Notes: a model not told the origin generated them from the sequence alone. A stretch of 64,000 nucleotides of DNA from Akkermansia sp. (GCA_017546445.1 JAFYWX010000043.1:1-64000); one strand, 5' to 3'; positions 47,467-56,701 are shown, counted from the first letter of the stretch. Translations and numbers: made by a program.

Positions 47467-49584
47467 TCAGAAGAGCGGCAGCTCAGGCTGCTCCTCGGTG
47501 CGGGCGCGGTCGATAATCTCCTGGTCGCACAGCGGGCAGAAGTCGTGGCGGCCGCGGAGGTAGCCGTGCTTCTCGCACACGGAGAAGAGCGGAGTCACCG
47601 TGATGTAGGGCATCTTGAAGTTGGTAAGCACCTTGCGTACGATGTCGCGGCAGGCCTCCGGGGAGGAGATTGCCTCGTTCATGTACATGTGGAATACCGT
47701 GCCACCGGTGTAGCAGCACTGCAGCTTGTCCTGCATCTTCAGAGCCTTGAACAGATCGTGCGTATAGCCGGCCGGCAGCTGGGAGCTGTTCGTGTAGTAA
47801 CGGTGGCCGGGGGTGCCGCTCTGGATGATGTCCGGGAAGCGCTTCTGGTCTTCGCGGGCGAAGCGGTGGGTGGTGCCTTCGGCGGGGGTAGCCTCCAGGT
47901 TGTAGAGGTTGCCGGTGGTCTCCTGGTAGCCGCGGATACGTTCGCGCATGAAGTGCAGCACCTCCTCTGCAAAGGCGATACCTGCAGGCTCAGCGGTGTT
48001 CATGGTATCACCGGAGAAGTTGCGCAGCATTTCGTTCATGCCGTTCAGACCGATGGTGGAGAAGTGGTTGCGCAGGTGCGGCAGGTAGCGCTTGGTGTAG
48101 GGATACAGACCACGCTCATACAGCGTGTTGATGAATACGCGCTTCTTTTCCAGCGTCTCCTTGGCCAGGTCCATGAGTTCGCCCAGCTTGCTGTACAGCA
48201 GGTTCTTGTTGCCCTTGTACAGGTAGCCCAGACGAGCCAGGTTGATGGTCACCACGCCGATGGAACCGGTCATTTCAGCAGAGCCGAACAGACCACCACC
48301 GCGCTTGAGCAGTTCGCGCAGGTCCAGCTGCAGACGGCAGCACATGGAGCGCACGGCATCCGGCTTGTATGCCTCTTCGTCGATAACCTTGTTGCCGTTC
48401 TCATCGTACTTGTACTGGGAGCCGACGAAGTTCTGGAAGTAGGAGGAACCAATCTTGGCGGCGTTCTCGAAAAGCAGCGGCACGTTCTCGCCGTCCCAGT
48501 CAAAGTCTTCCGTGATGTTCACGGTGGGAATCGGGAAGGTGAAGGGCTGGCCGGTGCTGTCGCCTTCGGTAAGCACCTCGTAGAAGGCCTTCTGGATGAC
48601 CATCATTTCCTTCTGGAAATGCTTGTAGGTCAGGTCGGTCAGGCTTTCCACACCACGCTCCTTGGCGATGGCAAGCAGGTTCTCGTCCTCCAGGCCTTCG
48701 AAGATGTGCTGGTTGTTGGACATGGGAGTCTGCTCGCGAAGGTCGCGGGGAACCGTCCAGTCGATGGTCACGTTGGTGAACGGGCTCTGGCCCCAGCGGC
48801 TGGGCACGTTCAGGTTGTACACAAAGCCACGCAGAGCCTTCTTCACAGCCTTGTAGGGCAGCTGGTCCTTGAACAGGTAGGGAGAAAGGTAAGTATCAAA
48901 GGAGCTGAAGGCCTGTGCACCGGCCCATTCGCTCTGCAGAATGCCCAGGAAGTTTGCCATCTGGCCCAGAGCCTCACGGAAATGCTTGGGCGGACGGCTG
49001 TTCACACGGCTGCGCACACCATTGAAACCTTCATTCAGGAGAGCACGCAGACTCCAGCCGGCGCAGTAGCCGGTCAGGCAGTCAAGGTCGTGGATATGGT
49101 AGTCGCCATTGCGGTGGGCAGCGCCTTCCTCGGGGGTATACACCTGGTCCAGCCAGTAGTTGGCAATCACCTTGCCAGCGGTGTTGTTCACCAGACCGGC
49201 ATTGGAGTACGTGGTGTTGGAATTGGCCTTGATTCGCCAGTCAGTATTGCCTACATATTCCTCGATGGTCTGCTTACAATCCACCCAGGTGTTGCCCTTG
49301 TAGAGACCGGCAATCTGCTCACGCTGCAGCTTGTGCAGGAAACGGTACTTGATGAAGTTTCGTGCAGTGTCGTAAGCGCCGGCGCGCATGAGTTCCTTCT
49401 CAATGCGGTCCTGCACCATTTCCACGGGCAGATATTCTTCATGCTTCAGCTTATCCAGCACATTAGCGTATACAAGAGGATTGTACTCCTCCTGTGAGGC
49501 GTGGAACGCCTTCTCGATGGCCTGCTGTACTTTGTAGGCCTCGAAGCGTTCTCGCTTACCGTTTCTCTTGATGATTTCAGGCAT
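47467..49584 (-). CDS. nrdD: Anaerobic ribonucleoside-triphosphate reductase, without glycyl-radical tail
   Basis: NrdD reduces NTPs to dNTPs without oxygen. The N-terminal ATP-cone (about 1-90) starts MPEIIKRNGKRERFEAYKVQ. The barrel has MCCRLQLDLREL, TGSIGVVTINL and the late block SQLPAGYTHDLFKALKMQD. The C-terminal zinc site is CEKHGYLRGRHDFCPLC. The chain then ends with ARTEEQPELPLF at 705 residues and lacks RVxGY; that segment is on the next ORF. Two NrdR-box-like sites lie upstream. Confidence 0.93.
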   Translation of the reverse strand: MPEIIKRNGKRERFEAYKVQQAIEKAFHASQEEYNPLVYANVLDKLKHEEYLPVEMVQDRIEKELMRAGAYDTARNFIKYRFLHKLQREQIAGLYKGNTWVDCKQTIEEYVGNTDWRIKANSNTTYSNAGLVNNTAGKVIANYWLDQVYTPEEGAAHRNGDYHIHDLDCLTGYCAGWSLRALLNEGFNGVRSRVNSRPPKHFREALGQMANFLGILQSEWAGAQAFSSFDTYLSPYLFKDQLPYKAVKKALRGFVYNLNVPSRWGQSPFTNVTIDWTVPRDLREQTPMSNNQHIFEGLEDENLLAIAKERGVESLTDLTYKHFQKEMMVIQKAFYEVLTEGDSTGQPFTFPIPTVNITEDFDWDGENVPLLFENAAKIGSSYFQNFVGSQYKYDENGNKVIDEEAYKPDAVRSMCCRLQLDLRELLKRGGGLFGSAEMTGSIGVVTINLARLGYLYKGNKNLLYSKLGELMDLAKETLEKKRVFINTLYERGLYPYTKRYLPHLRNHFSTIGLNGMNEMLRNFSGDTMNTAEPAGIAFAEEVLHFMRERIRGYQETTGNLYNLEATPAEGTTHRFAREDQKRFPDIIQSGTPGHRYYTNSSQLPAGYTHDLFKALKMQDKLQCCYTGGTVFHMYMNEAISSPEACRDIVRKVLTNFKMPYITVTPLFSVCEKHGYLRGRHDFCPLCDQEIIDRARTEEQPELPLF

Positions 49585-49761
49585 ATTGCGTCAGGTTGTA
49601 AGATGTATCTCGGACCCGTTTACCGTGGACATACCGGCAGACGGGTCGCTGCTCGGTGCACGGGGTCAACTCTACCATTCTGGATACGTGTTTGCAAGCA
49701 AAAAAAACACGGGGGGCACACTTTTCCATATACAAAATGTAGAATATTTAACTATCCACAT

Positions 49762-49777
49762 ACACCATATATTGTAT
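49762..49777 (-). promoter_or_regulatory. NrdR box overlapping a -10 box of nrdD
   Basis: acaccatatattgtat fits the palindromic NrdR consensus (acaCwAtATaTwGtgt) at nearly all positions. On the minus strand it overlaps TACAAT, a likely -10 element, so binding of the dATP-sensing repressor NrdR would block the nrdD operon. The -35 region is weak. The leader to the ATG is about 180 nt. Confidence 0.7.
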
Positions 49778-49887
49778 ACGTGGCCACTTTTTGCCACTTT
49801 AGAATACTTCTTATTTAAAAAGGCTGCAATATAGCTGGAAGCCATTGATTCACGGGCTTTGAGAGCTCCTGCGCAGCGTTCTAAACT

Positions 49888-49903
49888 AGGCTCTATATGG
49901 TGT
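49888..49903 (-). promoter_or_regulatory. Second, weaker NrdR-like box
   Basis: aggctctatatggtgt matches 12 of 16 consensus positions. Its centre is 126 bp from the first box, about 12 helical turns. NrdR normally binds paired boxes about 3 turns apart, so a long-range pair would be unusual. The rest of the 49,585-49,961 gap shows no gene. Confidence 0.45.
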
Positions 49904-49961
49904 GGTATGCCGAAAACCGCCACAAAATGTAGCGTAGGCAAGAAGCATATTCAGAGACTGT

Positions 49962-50846
49962 TTAATTTATCGCCCAGATGCACTTCAAGTAGTCCTCGCC
50001 GTCAAAATCGAAGGGCATAGGCACCGAAACGAGCTCTGCGGAGGGAATCCCCGCCGCCACCATGCGACGGAACGCCGGCATGGTCAATTTGCGGCAATTC
50101 GTGGAGCACAGGATGCGGCCATGAGGCGCCAGGCAGGCAGAAGCCAGGTACACCAGGTGGTCATAATCCTTTTCAACACGCCAAACGTGTCCCTTCTCAT
50201 CTCGGGAGAACGTGGGCGGGTCAAGCACAATGATATCGAAGCGACGCCCCTGGCGGGCGAAGCGATCCATCCAGTGCAAGGCATCGCCCTTGCAGAAGTA
50301 ATGGTCATCCGGGTCAATATCGTTGAGGGCCATATTCTCACGGCACCAGCTCAGGCAAGGCTGAGCCAGGTCGAGCGTGGTGGTCTGCGCGCCGGCCAGG
50401 GCGGCACAGACAGAAAACGCACCGGTGTAGGCAAAGGTGTTGAGCACCTTCATACCGGGGCGGCAGATGCGTCGGAGCTCCGCACGGTTATCGCGCTGGT
50501 CCAGGAAAATCCCCTGGGAATACCCTGCCCCCATGTCCATGAGATAGTTCACACCATTCTCCTGAATCACGAAGCGCAGGGGCGAATCCGGGCCGCAGAG
50601 AAACTGCGGAGCCTCCTTCACATCCTTATCCAGACGCTTCACATAAACGGGGCGTCCGGTAGCTTTCAGCAAATCCTTCAGGCCGGCTGGCAAAGCCGTA
50701 TCACGCAGAGACACCAGCAGACGGTCTGCCAGGGCGTCAATGAATACACCAGGCCACGGCGCGCCGTCCGACACACGGAAAGCATTTGTCTCCGGCGGCA
50801 GCTTGGCCTGGCGTTCATCCAGAAGTCTCTGCAGGGCGTTCTTCAC
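49962..50846 (-). CDS. RlmI-like SAM-dependent methyltransferase
   Basis: The protein has 294 residues. The central EEHxx-like part reads VSDGAPWPGVFIDALADRLL; the Rossmann fold has VLNTFAYTGAFSVCAALAGA and LDPPTFSRDEKG (motif IV DPP). This matches the 23S rRNA (cytosine-C5) methyltransferase RlmI and its relatives, but the N-terminal PUA domain is missing. The start is GTG, overlapping the sufE stop (GTGA). The RNA target is unknown. Confidence 0.85.
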   Translation of the reverse strand: MKNALQRLLDERQAKLPPETNAFRVSDGAPWPGVFIDALADRLLVSLRDTALPAGLKDLLKATGRPVYVKRLDKDVKEAPQFLCGPDSPLRFVIQENGVNYLMDMGAGYSQGIFLDQRDNRAELRRICRPGMKVLNTFAYTGAFSVCAALAGAQTTTLDLAQPCLSWCRENMALNDIDPDDHYFCKGDALHWMDRFARQGRRFDIIVLDPPTFSRDEKGHVWRVEKDYDHLVYLASACLAPHGRILCSTNCRKLTMPAFRRMVAAGIPSAELVSVPMPFDFDGEDYLKCIWAIN

Positions 50847-51268
50847 AGCAGGAAAGTCTTTGCGGCAGCATCCGCAGCCTTGCGGATGGTAGCAGCCATG
50901 GAAGTAAGAGCATTGGCGCGGGTGGAAGCAAGATGCTCTTTCAGCCCGCAGCCATCCAGCTTGCTCATATCAGCCGCCAGAATCTCTGCCGGGGTAAGCC
51001 CGGACAGAAGGCGGATGAACAGAGCAATAAGGCCTTTGGTAATGAGAGAATCACTGTCGGCATGGATGATGAGCTTGCCATCATCCATTTCCGTGCCGAC
51101 CCACACGCGACTCTGGCACCCCTTGATGAGGTTGCTGTTCTTGCGATACTTCTCGGGCATGGCCGGCAGGCGGCGGCCCAGGGAGATGATGAATTCGTAC
51201 TTCTCTGTCCAGTCTTCAAAGACGGACATATCATCCAGCAACTCCTCGATACGTGCGTTGTAATCCAT
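50843..51268 (-). CDS. sufE: SufE-type cysteine desulfurase activator
   Basis: SufE accepts persulfide sulfur from SufS for iron-sulfur cluster assembly. The 141 residues include the acceptor Cys in IKGCQSRVWV and the conserved LxPSRxxG-like and ITKGLIALFIRLLSG segments. Its ATG overlaps the argF stop (TAATG) and its stop overlaps the next start, so three genes are tightly coupled. sufS is not in the window. Confidence 0.93.
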   Translation of the reverse strand: MDYNARIEELLDDMSVFEDWTEKYEFIISLGRRLPAMPEKYRKNSNLIKGCQSRVWVGTEMDDGKLIIHADSDSLITKGLIALFIRLLSGLTPAEILAADMSKLDGCGLKEHLASTRANALTSMAATIRKAADAAAKTFLL

Positions 51269-52185
51269 TACTTATTGCGGCTGGTTGCCAGCGTGTAGAG
51301 CACGGCCTTCTGGGCGTGCAGACGGTTCTCAGCCTCGCGGAAGATAACGGGAGCGTTAGCCTCCAGCACCTCATCGGTGATTTCATAGCCACGGTAAGCA
51401 GGCAGGCAGTGCAGCACAATGTGACCGGGAGCAGCCAGCTTCAGCAGCTCATCATTCACCTGGTAGGGGAAGAAAGCCTTCTCCTTGGTGCCCTTCTCTG
51501 CCTCCTGGCCCATGGAAATCCACGTATCGGTGTTAATCACCATACAGTCGCGCACAGCCTCGGCAGCATCCGTGGTGCAGATAATGTTCGGGCAATCGAG
51601 AGCAGCCAGCGTCTCAGCCTTGGGCAGAGCCTGCTCAGGACCAGCCAGCATGAGGGTGAAGCCCAGGCGCTTGGCAGCCCACATCCAGGAGCGGCCCATG
51701 TTGTTATCCACATCACCCAGGAATGCAATCTTCATACCCTTCCAGGAGCCCACGCCGTACTGCTCCTCAATGGTAAGCAGGTCTGCCAGAATCTGGCAGG
51801 GGTGCTCCAGGTCGGTCAGAGCATTGATGGTCGGCAGCTTGGAGTAATCGGCAAAATCCACCACATCCTGCTGGTCATACGTGCGGATAATGGCCCCGTG
51901 AATCATGCGGCCCAGCACGCGGGCGGTGTCCTTGATGGGCTCACCACGGCCCAGCTGGATATCGCGGGTGGAAAGGAACATCGGGCGACCACCCAGTTCA
52001 GAGATACCCACCTCAAAGGAAACACGCGTGCGGGTGGAGGATTTGGAGAAAATCAGAGCCCAGGTCTGCCCGGCCAAGGGCTGTTCAGTGTGGCAACCAC
52101 GCTCGGCTTTGAGCTTGTGCCCCAGGGCGAGCAATTCGCAAATCTGCTCGCCGGTCAGTTCTTCAATGGAAAGAAGGTTATTCAT
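51268..52185 (-). CDS. argF: Ornithine carbamoyltransferase
   Basis: The enzyme makes citrulline from ornithine and carbamoyl phosphate. Motifs are SSTRTRVSFE (carbamoyl-phosphate site), HPCQILADLLT, DTWISMGQE (the ornithine loop SMG) and HCLPAYRGYE. The 305 residues are normal. I start at MNNLLSIEEL, where homology begins; the upstream extension has no family match. argH, the last step of the pathway, is 1.5 kb away at 53,679. Confidence 0.96.
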   Translation of the reverse strand: MNNLLSIEELTGEQICELLALGHKLKAERGCHTEQPLAGQTWALIFSKSSTRTRVSFEVGISELGGRPMFLSTRDIQLGRGEPIKDTARVLGRMIHGAIIRTYDQQDVVDFADYSKLPTINALTDLEHPCQILADLLTIEEQYGVGSWKGMKIAFLGDVDNNMGRSWMWAAKRLGFTLMLAGPEQALPKAETLAALDCPNIICTTDAAEAVRDCMVINTDTWISMGQEAEKGTKEKAFFPYQVNDELLKLAAPGHIVLHCLPAYRGYEITDEVLEANAPVIFREAENRLHAQKAVLYTLATSRNK

Positions 52186-52354
52186 GGCTATATAAAATTC
52201 CGGGAAAGCACAAAGGTAGCACGTTTGTCCTCCCCTGTAAAGTTCAGAATGAGTCAGCATCTCTCGTTTCACTTTTAAAAAGCATCAACATAGAGTAGCC
52301 TCTATTTTTTTGACAGTTTCAGAAAAAAATCTCGCCTTTTCCCTATTCACATGC

Positions 52355-52360
52355 TAGAGT
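52355..52360 (+). promoter_or_regulatory. Extended -10 box of fabH
   Basis: TGCTAGAGT is an extended -10. The leader would be about 23 nt. The -35 region is unclear, although a TTGACA lies further upstream at 52,310. Confidence 0.45.
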
Positions 52361-52389
52361 TAGTTATCAACACAAAATTCAGTGTTAAC

Positions 52390-53406
52390 ATGAACGACCT
52401 CACGAAACCTTTCAAGCGTCTGCCTGTGGCTTTAGTTGGCACAGGGTCGTATGTACCCGAACGCCGTCTGACCAACGAGGATCTGGAGAAGATGGTAGAT
52501 ACCTCCAACGAATGGATTGTCACGCGCACCGGCATCGAGGAGCGTCGCATTGCCGCTCCCAACGAAAAGACGAGCGACATGGCAACCCAGGCCGCCAAGC
52601 GCGCCATGGAATCTGCAGGCGTAGCCCCCGAGGAAATCGACCTCATCATCGTGGCCACCGTTACCCCCGACACCTTCACCCCTTCCACCGCCTGCTACGT
52701 TCAGGCCAATATCGGCGCCGTTAACGCAGCCGCCTTCGATATTTCCGCCGCATGCTCCGGTTTCCTCTTCGCGCTGAAGACTGCCGTGCAGTACATCGGC
52801 TGCGGTCAGGCCAAGACTGCCCTCATCATCGCCTCTGAGAAGCTCAGCCACATCGTGAACTGGGAAGACCGCTCCACCTGCGTGCTCTTCGGCGACGGCG
52901 CCGGCGCAGCCATTCTGCGCACCGGCAGCGGAGTCGAAGGCGACAGCGCCGTACTCGCATCCGACATCGGCTCCGACGGCACGCTGACCGACCTGCTCAT
53001 GGTACCCGGCGGCGGCACCGCCATTCCCACCACAGAGGAGAACATTCAGGAGAAGCTCTACACACTGGCCATGCGCGGCAATGAGGTATTCCGCTACGCC
53101 GTGGCTCACATGAGAGACAGCGCCCTTTCCCTCATCAACCGCACAGGCATCAAGCCCGAGGACGTGGACGTAGTGATTCCCCACCAGGCCAACCTGCGCA
53201 TCATCAACGCTGTGGCCCAGCGCCTCGGCATCCCCACTGAGCGCGTGTTTGTCAACGTGCACAAGTACGGCAACACCTCCGGCGCCGCCGTAGCCATTGC
53301 ACTGGATGAAGCAGTCAAATCCGGCCGTGCCCAGAAAGGCAACATCATCCTGCTTGTCACCTTCGGCGCAGGCCTCACCTGGAGCTCTGCAGCCATCCGC
53401 CTCTGA
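52390..53406 (+). CDS. fabH: Beta-ketoacyl-ACP synthase III
   Basis: The enzyme starts fatty-acid synthesis by condensing acetyl-CoA with malonyl-ACP. The catalytic Cys is in DISAACSGFLFAL, His in VVIPHQANLRI and Asn in HKYGNTSGAAV. The length of 338 is normal. I start at MNDLTKPFKR, since the upstream 13 codons lie inside the promoter leader. Confidence 0.96.
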   Translation: MNDLTKPFKRLPVALVGTGSYVPERRLTNEDLEKMVDTSNEWIVTRTGIEERRIAAPNEKTSDMATQAAKRAMESAGVAPEEIDLIIVATVTPDTFTPSTACYVQANIGAVNAAAFDISAACSGFLFALKTAVQYIGCGQAKTALIIASEKLSHIVNWEDRSTCVLFGDGAGAAILRTGSGVEGDSAVLASDIGSDGTLTDLLMVPGGGTAIPTTEENIQEKLYTLAMRGNEVFRYAVAHMRDSALSLINRTGIKPEDVDVVIPHQANLRIINAVAQRLGIPTERVFVNVHKYGNTSGAAVAIALDEAVKSGRAQKGNIILLVTFGAGLTWSSAAIRL

Positions 53407-53435
53407 TACTCCGGCTGAACATTTTTTACCCCCCC

Positions 53436-53468
53436 CCCCCGGCTCACAACCAGAGCCGGGGGATTTTG
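53436..53468 (+). terminator. Terminator of fabH preceded by a C12 tract
   Basis: cccccggctc pairs with gagccggggg and is followed by attttg. The left arm is part of an uninterrupted run of 12 C at 53,429-53,440. The rest of the 53,469-53,640 gap holds no gene I can support. Confidence 0.65.
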
Positions 53469-53640
53469 TTTCCTGGCCGCGCATGAAACACGAAACTGCG
53501 GGTTGCAGGAATGCAGATTTCCCATGCAGAACGCAGAATATCAGGTTCCCCTGGTCAGGAAAGAAGAATGGGTATCTCTGAAACCTTATACCAGGCATGC
53601 GCTGCTCAGCAGGGAAATATCAGGGTGACGGCATATCGGC

Positions 53641-53669
53641 TTGCACTATACGTCTATAGATGGTAAGCT
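53641..53669 (+). promoter_or_regulatory. Promoter of argH
   Basis: TTGCAC, 17 bp and TAAGCT end 9 nt before the ATG. Confidence 0.5.
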
Positions 53670-53678
53670 TTCTGCGCT

Positions 53679-55043
53679 ATGTGGACAGGACGCTTTTCTC
53701 AACCGACCGCAGATTTGGTACTGGAATACGGTGAATCCGTATCATACGACTGGAAATTATATGAGCACGACATCGCCGGCTCTACAGCACACGCCCGCGC
53801 GCAGCTGAATGCCGGCATGCTTACACAGGAGGAATTCACAGCCATTGCTAATGGTCTGCAGGAGATTCTGGCAGACATCAAGGCCGGTAAATTCCAGTGG
53901 AGCATGAAGCTGGAGGACGTGCATATGAACATTGAGAGCGAGCTTACCCGCCGCATCGGCGCCCCCGGTGCCAAGCTGCACACAGCACGCTCCCGCAATG
54001 ACCAGGTAGCCACAGATACCCGCCTGTATTGCCGCGCTCAGATTGATGAAACGCTGGAACTTCTCAAGGATATGCAGCGAGCCCTGGTGCAGAAGGCGGC
54101 CCAGTACGCAGAAATCCGCATCCCGGGTTACACGCACCTGCAGCGCGCCCAGCCGGTCACCATCGGCCACCACCTGCTGGCCTACGTGGAGATGCTGGGC
54201 CGCGATGCCGAGCGTCTGCAGGATTGCCGCAAGCGCGTGAACGTGAGCCCGCTGGGCAGCGGTGCCATCGCCGGCAGCACCATTAACCTGGACCGCGCCG
54301 CCATTGCCGCTGAACTCGGCTTTGCCAGTGTTTCCGAGAACTCCATGGATGCCATCGCTGACCGCGATTACATTATGGAGACGCTCTTTGACCTCTCCAT
54401 CATCGGCACGCACCTTTCCCGCCTCAGCGAAGACCTGGTGCTCTGGAGCAGCGCCGAATTCGGCTACTGCACGCTGAGCGATGCCCACACCACCGGCTCC
54501 AGCCTGATGCCCCAGAAGAAGAATCCGGATGTCTGCGAGCTGACCCGCGGCAAGAGTGGCCGCCTGTATGGCAACCTCGTGAGCGTAATGGTGGCGGTGA
54601 AGGGCCTGCCCCTCACCTACAACCGCGACCTTCAGGAGGATAAGGAACCCCTTTTCGATTCCTTCGAAACCATCAGCCTGGCTCTGCGCGTGAATGCGGA
54701 GATGGTGGCCGCCATGCGCATCAACCCCGACCGCTGTGCCGCAGCCGTGAGTGACCCGCTGCTCCTGGCCACCGACCTGGCCGATTACCTGGTGCGCCGA
54801 GGTGTTCCCTTCCGCAAAGCTCATGAGCTGGTGGGCAAGGCCGTTGCTGTTGCCGTGGGCACAGGTACGCCGCTCAACATGCTTTCCCTGGAGGACTTCA
54901 AGGAAATTTCTCCGGAATATGGCGAGGATGTTCACGAGGTGTTCAACCTGGACAGAGCTTTTGCTCTGCGCACGAACCCCGGTGCTCCCAATCCGGATAA
55001 CACCGCTCGCAGACTGGCTTACTGGCAGTCTGTTCTGGCCTGA
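53679..55043 (+). CDS. argH: Argininosuccinate lyase
   Basis: The enzyme splits argininosuccinate into arginine and fumarate. The family signature GSSLMPQKKNPD holds the catalytic Ser; TARSRNDQV and THLQRAQPVT (catalytic His) are present. The length of 454 is normal. It stands as a single-gene unit with its own promoter and terminator. Confidence 0.97.
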   Translation: MWTGRFSQPTADLVLEYGESVSYDWKLYEHDIAGSTAHARAQLNAGMLTQEEFTAIANGLQEILADIKAGKFQWSMKLEDVHMNIESELTRRIGAPGAKLHTARSRNDQVATDTRLYCRAQIDETLELLKDMQRALVQKAAQYAEIRIPGYTHLQRAQPVTIGHHLLAYVEMLGRDAERLQDCRKRVNVSPLGSGAIAGSTINLDRAAIAAELGFASVSENSMDAIADRDYIMETLFDLSIIGTHLSRLSEDLVLWSSAEFGYCTLSDAHTTGSSLMPQKKNPDVCELTRGKSGRLYGNLVSVMVAVKGLPLTYNRDLQEDKEPLFDSFETISLALRVNAEMVAAMRINPDRCAAAVSDPLLLATDLADYLVRRGVPFRKAHELVGKAVAVAVGTGTPLNMLSLEDFKEISPEYGEDVHEVFNLDRAFALRTNPGAPNPDNTARRLAYWQSVLA

Positions 55044-55065
55044 TTCCTATCACCACTTTACCAGC

Positions 55066-55102
55066 CGGCAGTGTGCATTCCTTTGCACACTGCCGCTTTT
55101 TT
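55066..55102 (+). terminator. Terminator of argH
   Basis: cggcagtgtgca/tgcacactgccg with a 6-nt loop runs into six T. Confidence 0.92.
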
Positions 55103-55188
55103 CCACCCTCACCCCCGCGCAATACGGTTTTTAGCCTTGCTTTTTTGGATAAAACAGTGCAGTATAACCGTACACCAAGACACCTCTG

Positions 55189-56676
55189 ATGACTAACAGC
55201 ATAAATAAAATTGGCATTATTCAGACCGCCCCTCTACCCGGAGATTTTTCTAACAACCTGAGAGCCATTGTGCAAGGGTATCGCGAATGCCTGGAGCATG
55301 GTGCAGATATCGTCATTGCACCCGCTGCAGCCTTATGCGGACTTGAGCCGGGGCATCTGGCCATGCGCCGCTCATTCCTGTCACAGACCCAGCTTGCCCT
55401 TGATTCCTTGTCAAAGGAACTGGGAAGCGCACCGCTCCTTCTGGCCGCCTTTGCGCAGACCATAAGCAATGAGGAAGTTTATGTAGGCGTGGTGGGCGAG
55501 GACGATGCCGACAGCGACCCCTGGATGGAAAATGAACGCAGCATCGTGATGGTGCCCTACATGGTGGAAAAGAACTGTGTAACAGAGCTGGAGGAGAATC
55601 GCAACTTTAATGTTCTGGGCTCTGAGGCACGGATATTCTTGTCGGATGAAGAGCAGCTGCCGGACGAATCATCAGATTTCATTATACGCATGCCCATCAC
55701 CCCGTGGTTTGTGGGTTCTGCCGCAGATGATGCAGAACTGTACTCCTGGGAGGCCAATATGATTGGTTGCCCTGTGGTCTGCGTGCGCCCGGTGGGAACC
55801 ATTGGTGGAAACATCTACAGCGGTGGCTCTTCGGTCTACAGCAGCACGGGTGACCTGCTCGCCCAGCTTCCAATGTTTGAAACTGCGGCAAAGGTGGTCA
55901 ACATGACGCGCGCAGCCCAGCTGCCCCGCCAGATGGATAACACGGAGCAGCTTTCTGCTGCGCTGCAGCGCGGCATCCGCGACAATGTGCGTAATAACTG
56001 TTTCAGTGGCGTATGCATCCCCATGGATCACACCAACTCTCCCCTGCTCGTTGCGCTCGCCATCGAGGCTCTTGGGGCGGGAAATGTGTGCGGTATCAGC
56101 TTTAACAAGGAGAACAAGCTGGCAGAGAAAGCAGGCATCAGCTGCTTCTACCCGCAAACCGGCCAGCTGGAGGAAGCTGCTCTGGCCTGTGTAGGCCAGG
56201 AAGATGCAGCAGCTCTCCGCGAACGCATGCACACGGCCATTGCGCTCACACACGCAGAGGCCCGCGGGCTCATGCTCTGCTGCACACTCGGACGCCGCGA
56301 AATTATGCTGGGAGATTTCCGCATGTGCGGGCTGAGCGGTGGCCACATTGCCCCGCTGGGTAATCTGTACGACATCGATATCTTCCTGCTCAGCGAGCGT
56401 CTCAAGGAGCAGTTCCCGGATTTATTCGGCGCCCTGGCTACACCGCCGCACGGCACCACGAACCGCATCATTCATGAACTGGCAGACATGAACACTCCGC
56501 CTTCTGAATTGCTGCATGAGGAAATGAATTATCTCTTCAAGGAGAATGATGTGCGCCTTATTCAGCGCAAGATTGTAGCCTCTGCCATCAAGCGCACGCA
56601 GCTGCCTGTCATCCTGCATGCAGATGCACCCACGGAACAGCTGCACTTCCCGATTTCGCATCGTCTTAACGACTGA
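55189..56676 (+). CDS. Inactivated homologue of glutamine-dependent NAD+ synthetase
   Basis: The 495 residues follow the two-domain plan of NadE: an N-terminal nitrilase-like glutaminase (1-235) and a C-terminal NAD synthase (255-490). Conserved non-catalytic blocks remain, e.g. LLVALAIEALGAGNVCGIS, LGDFRMCGLSGGHIAPLGNLYD and TPPSELLHEEM. The catalytic signatures are lost: the first Glu (PELA-type) is Ala46, the ICED cysteine region reads IFLSDEE (149-155), and the ATP motif SGGxDS reads PMDHTNS (278-284). It probably binds but does not make NAD. There is no sign of decay, so selection seems to keep it. Confidence 0.85.
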   Translation: MTNSINKIGIIQTAPLPGDFSNNLRAIVQGYRECLEHGADIVIAPAAALCGLEPGHLAMRRSFLSQTQLALDSLSKELGSAPLLLAAFAQTISNEEVYVGVVGEDDADSDPWMENERSIVMVPYMVEKNCVTELEENRNFNVLGSEARIFLSDEEQLPDESSDFIIRMPITPWFVGSAADDAELYSWEANMIGCPVVCVRPVGTIGGNIYSGGSSVYSSTGDLLAQLPMFETAAKVVNMTRAAQLPRQMDNTEQLSAALQRGIRDNVRNNCFSGVCIPMDHTNSPLLVALAIEALGAGNVCGISFNKENKLAEKAGISCFYPQTGQLEEAALACVGQEDAAALRERMHTAIALTHAEARGLMLCCTLGRREIMLGDFRMCGLSGGHIAPLGNLYDIDIFLLSERLKEQFPDLFGALATPPHGTTNRIIHELADMNTPPSELLHEEMNYLFKENDVRLIQRKIVASAIKRTQLPVILHADAPTEQLHFPISHRLND

Positions 56677-56701
56677 TTCGCGTATACGTTATTGAACTGA
56701 T

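Noticed and set aside
47263..49497. Long plus-strand open frame opposite nrdD
   Set aside because: It is a shadow of nrdD with unnatural composition.
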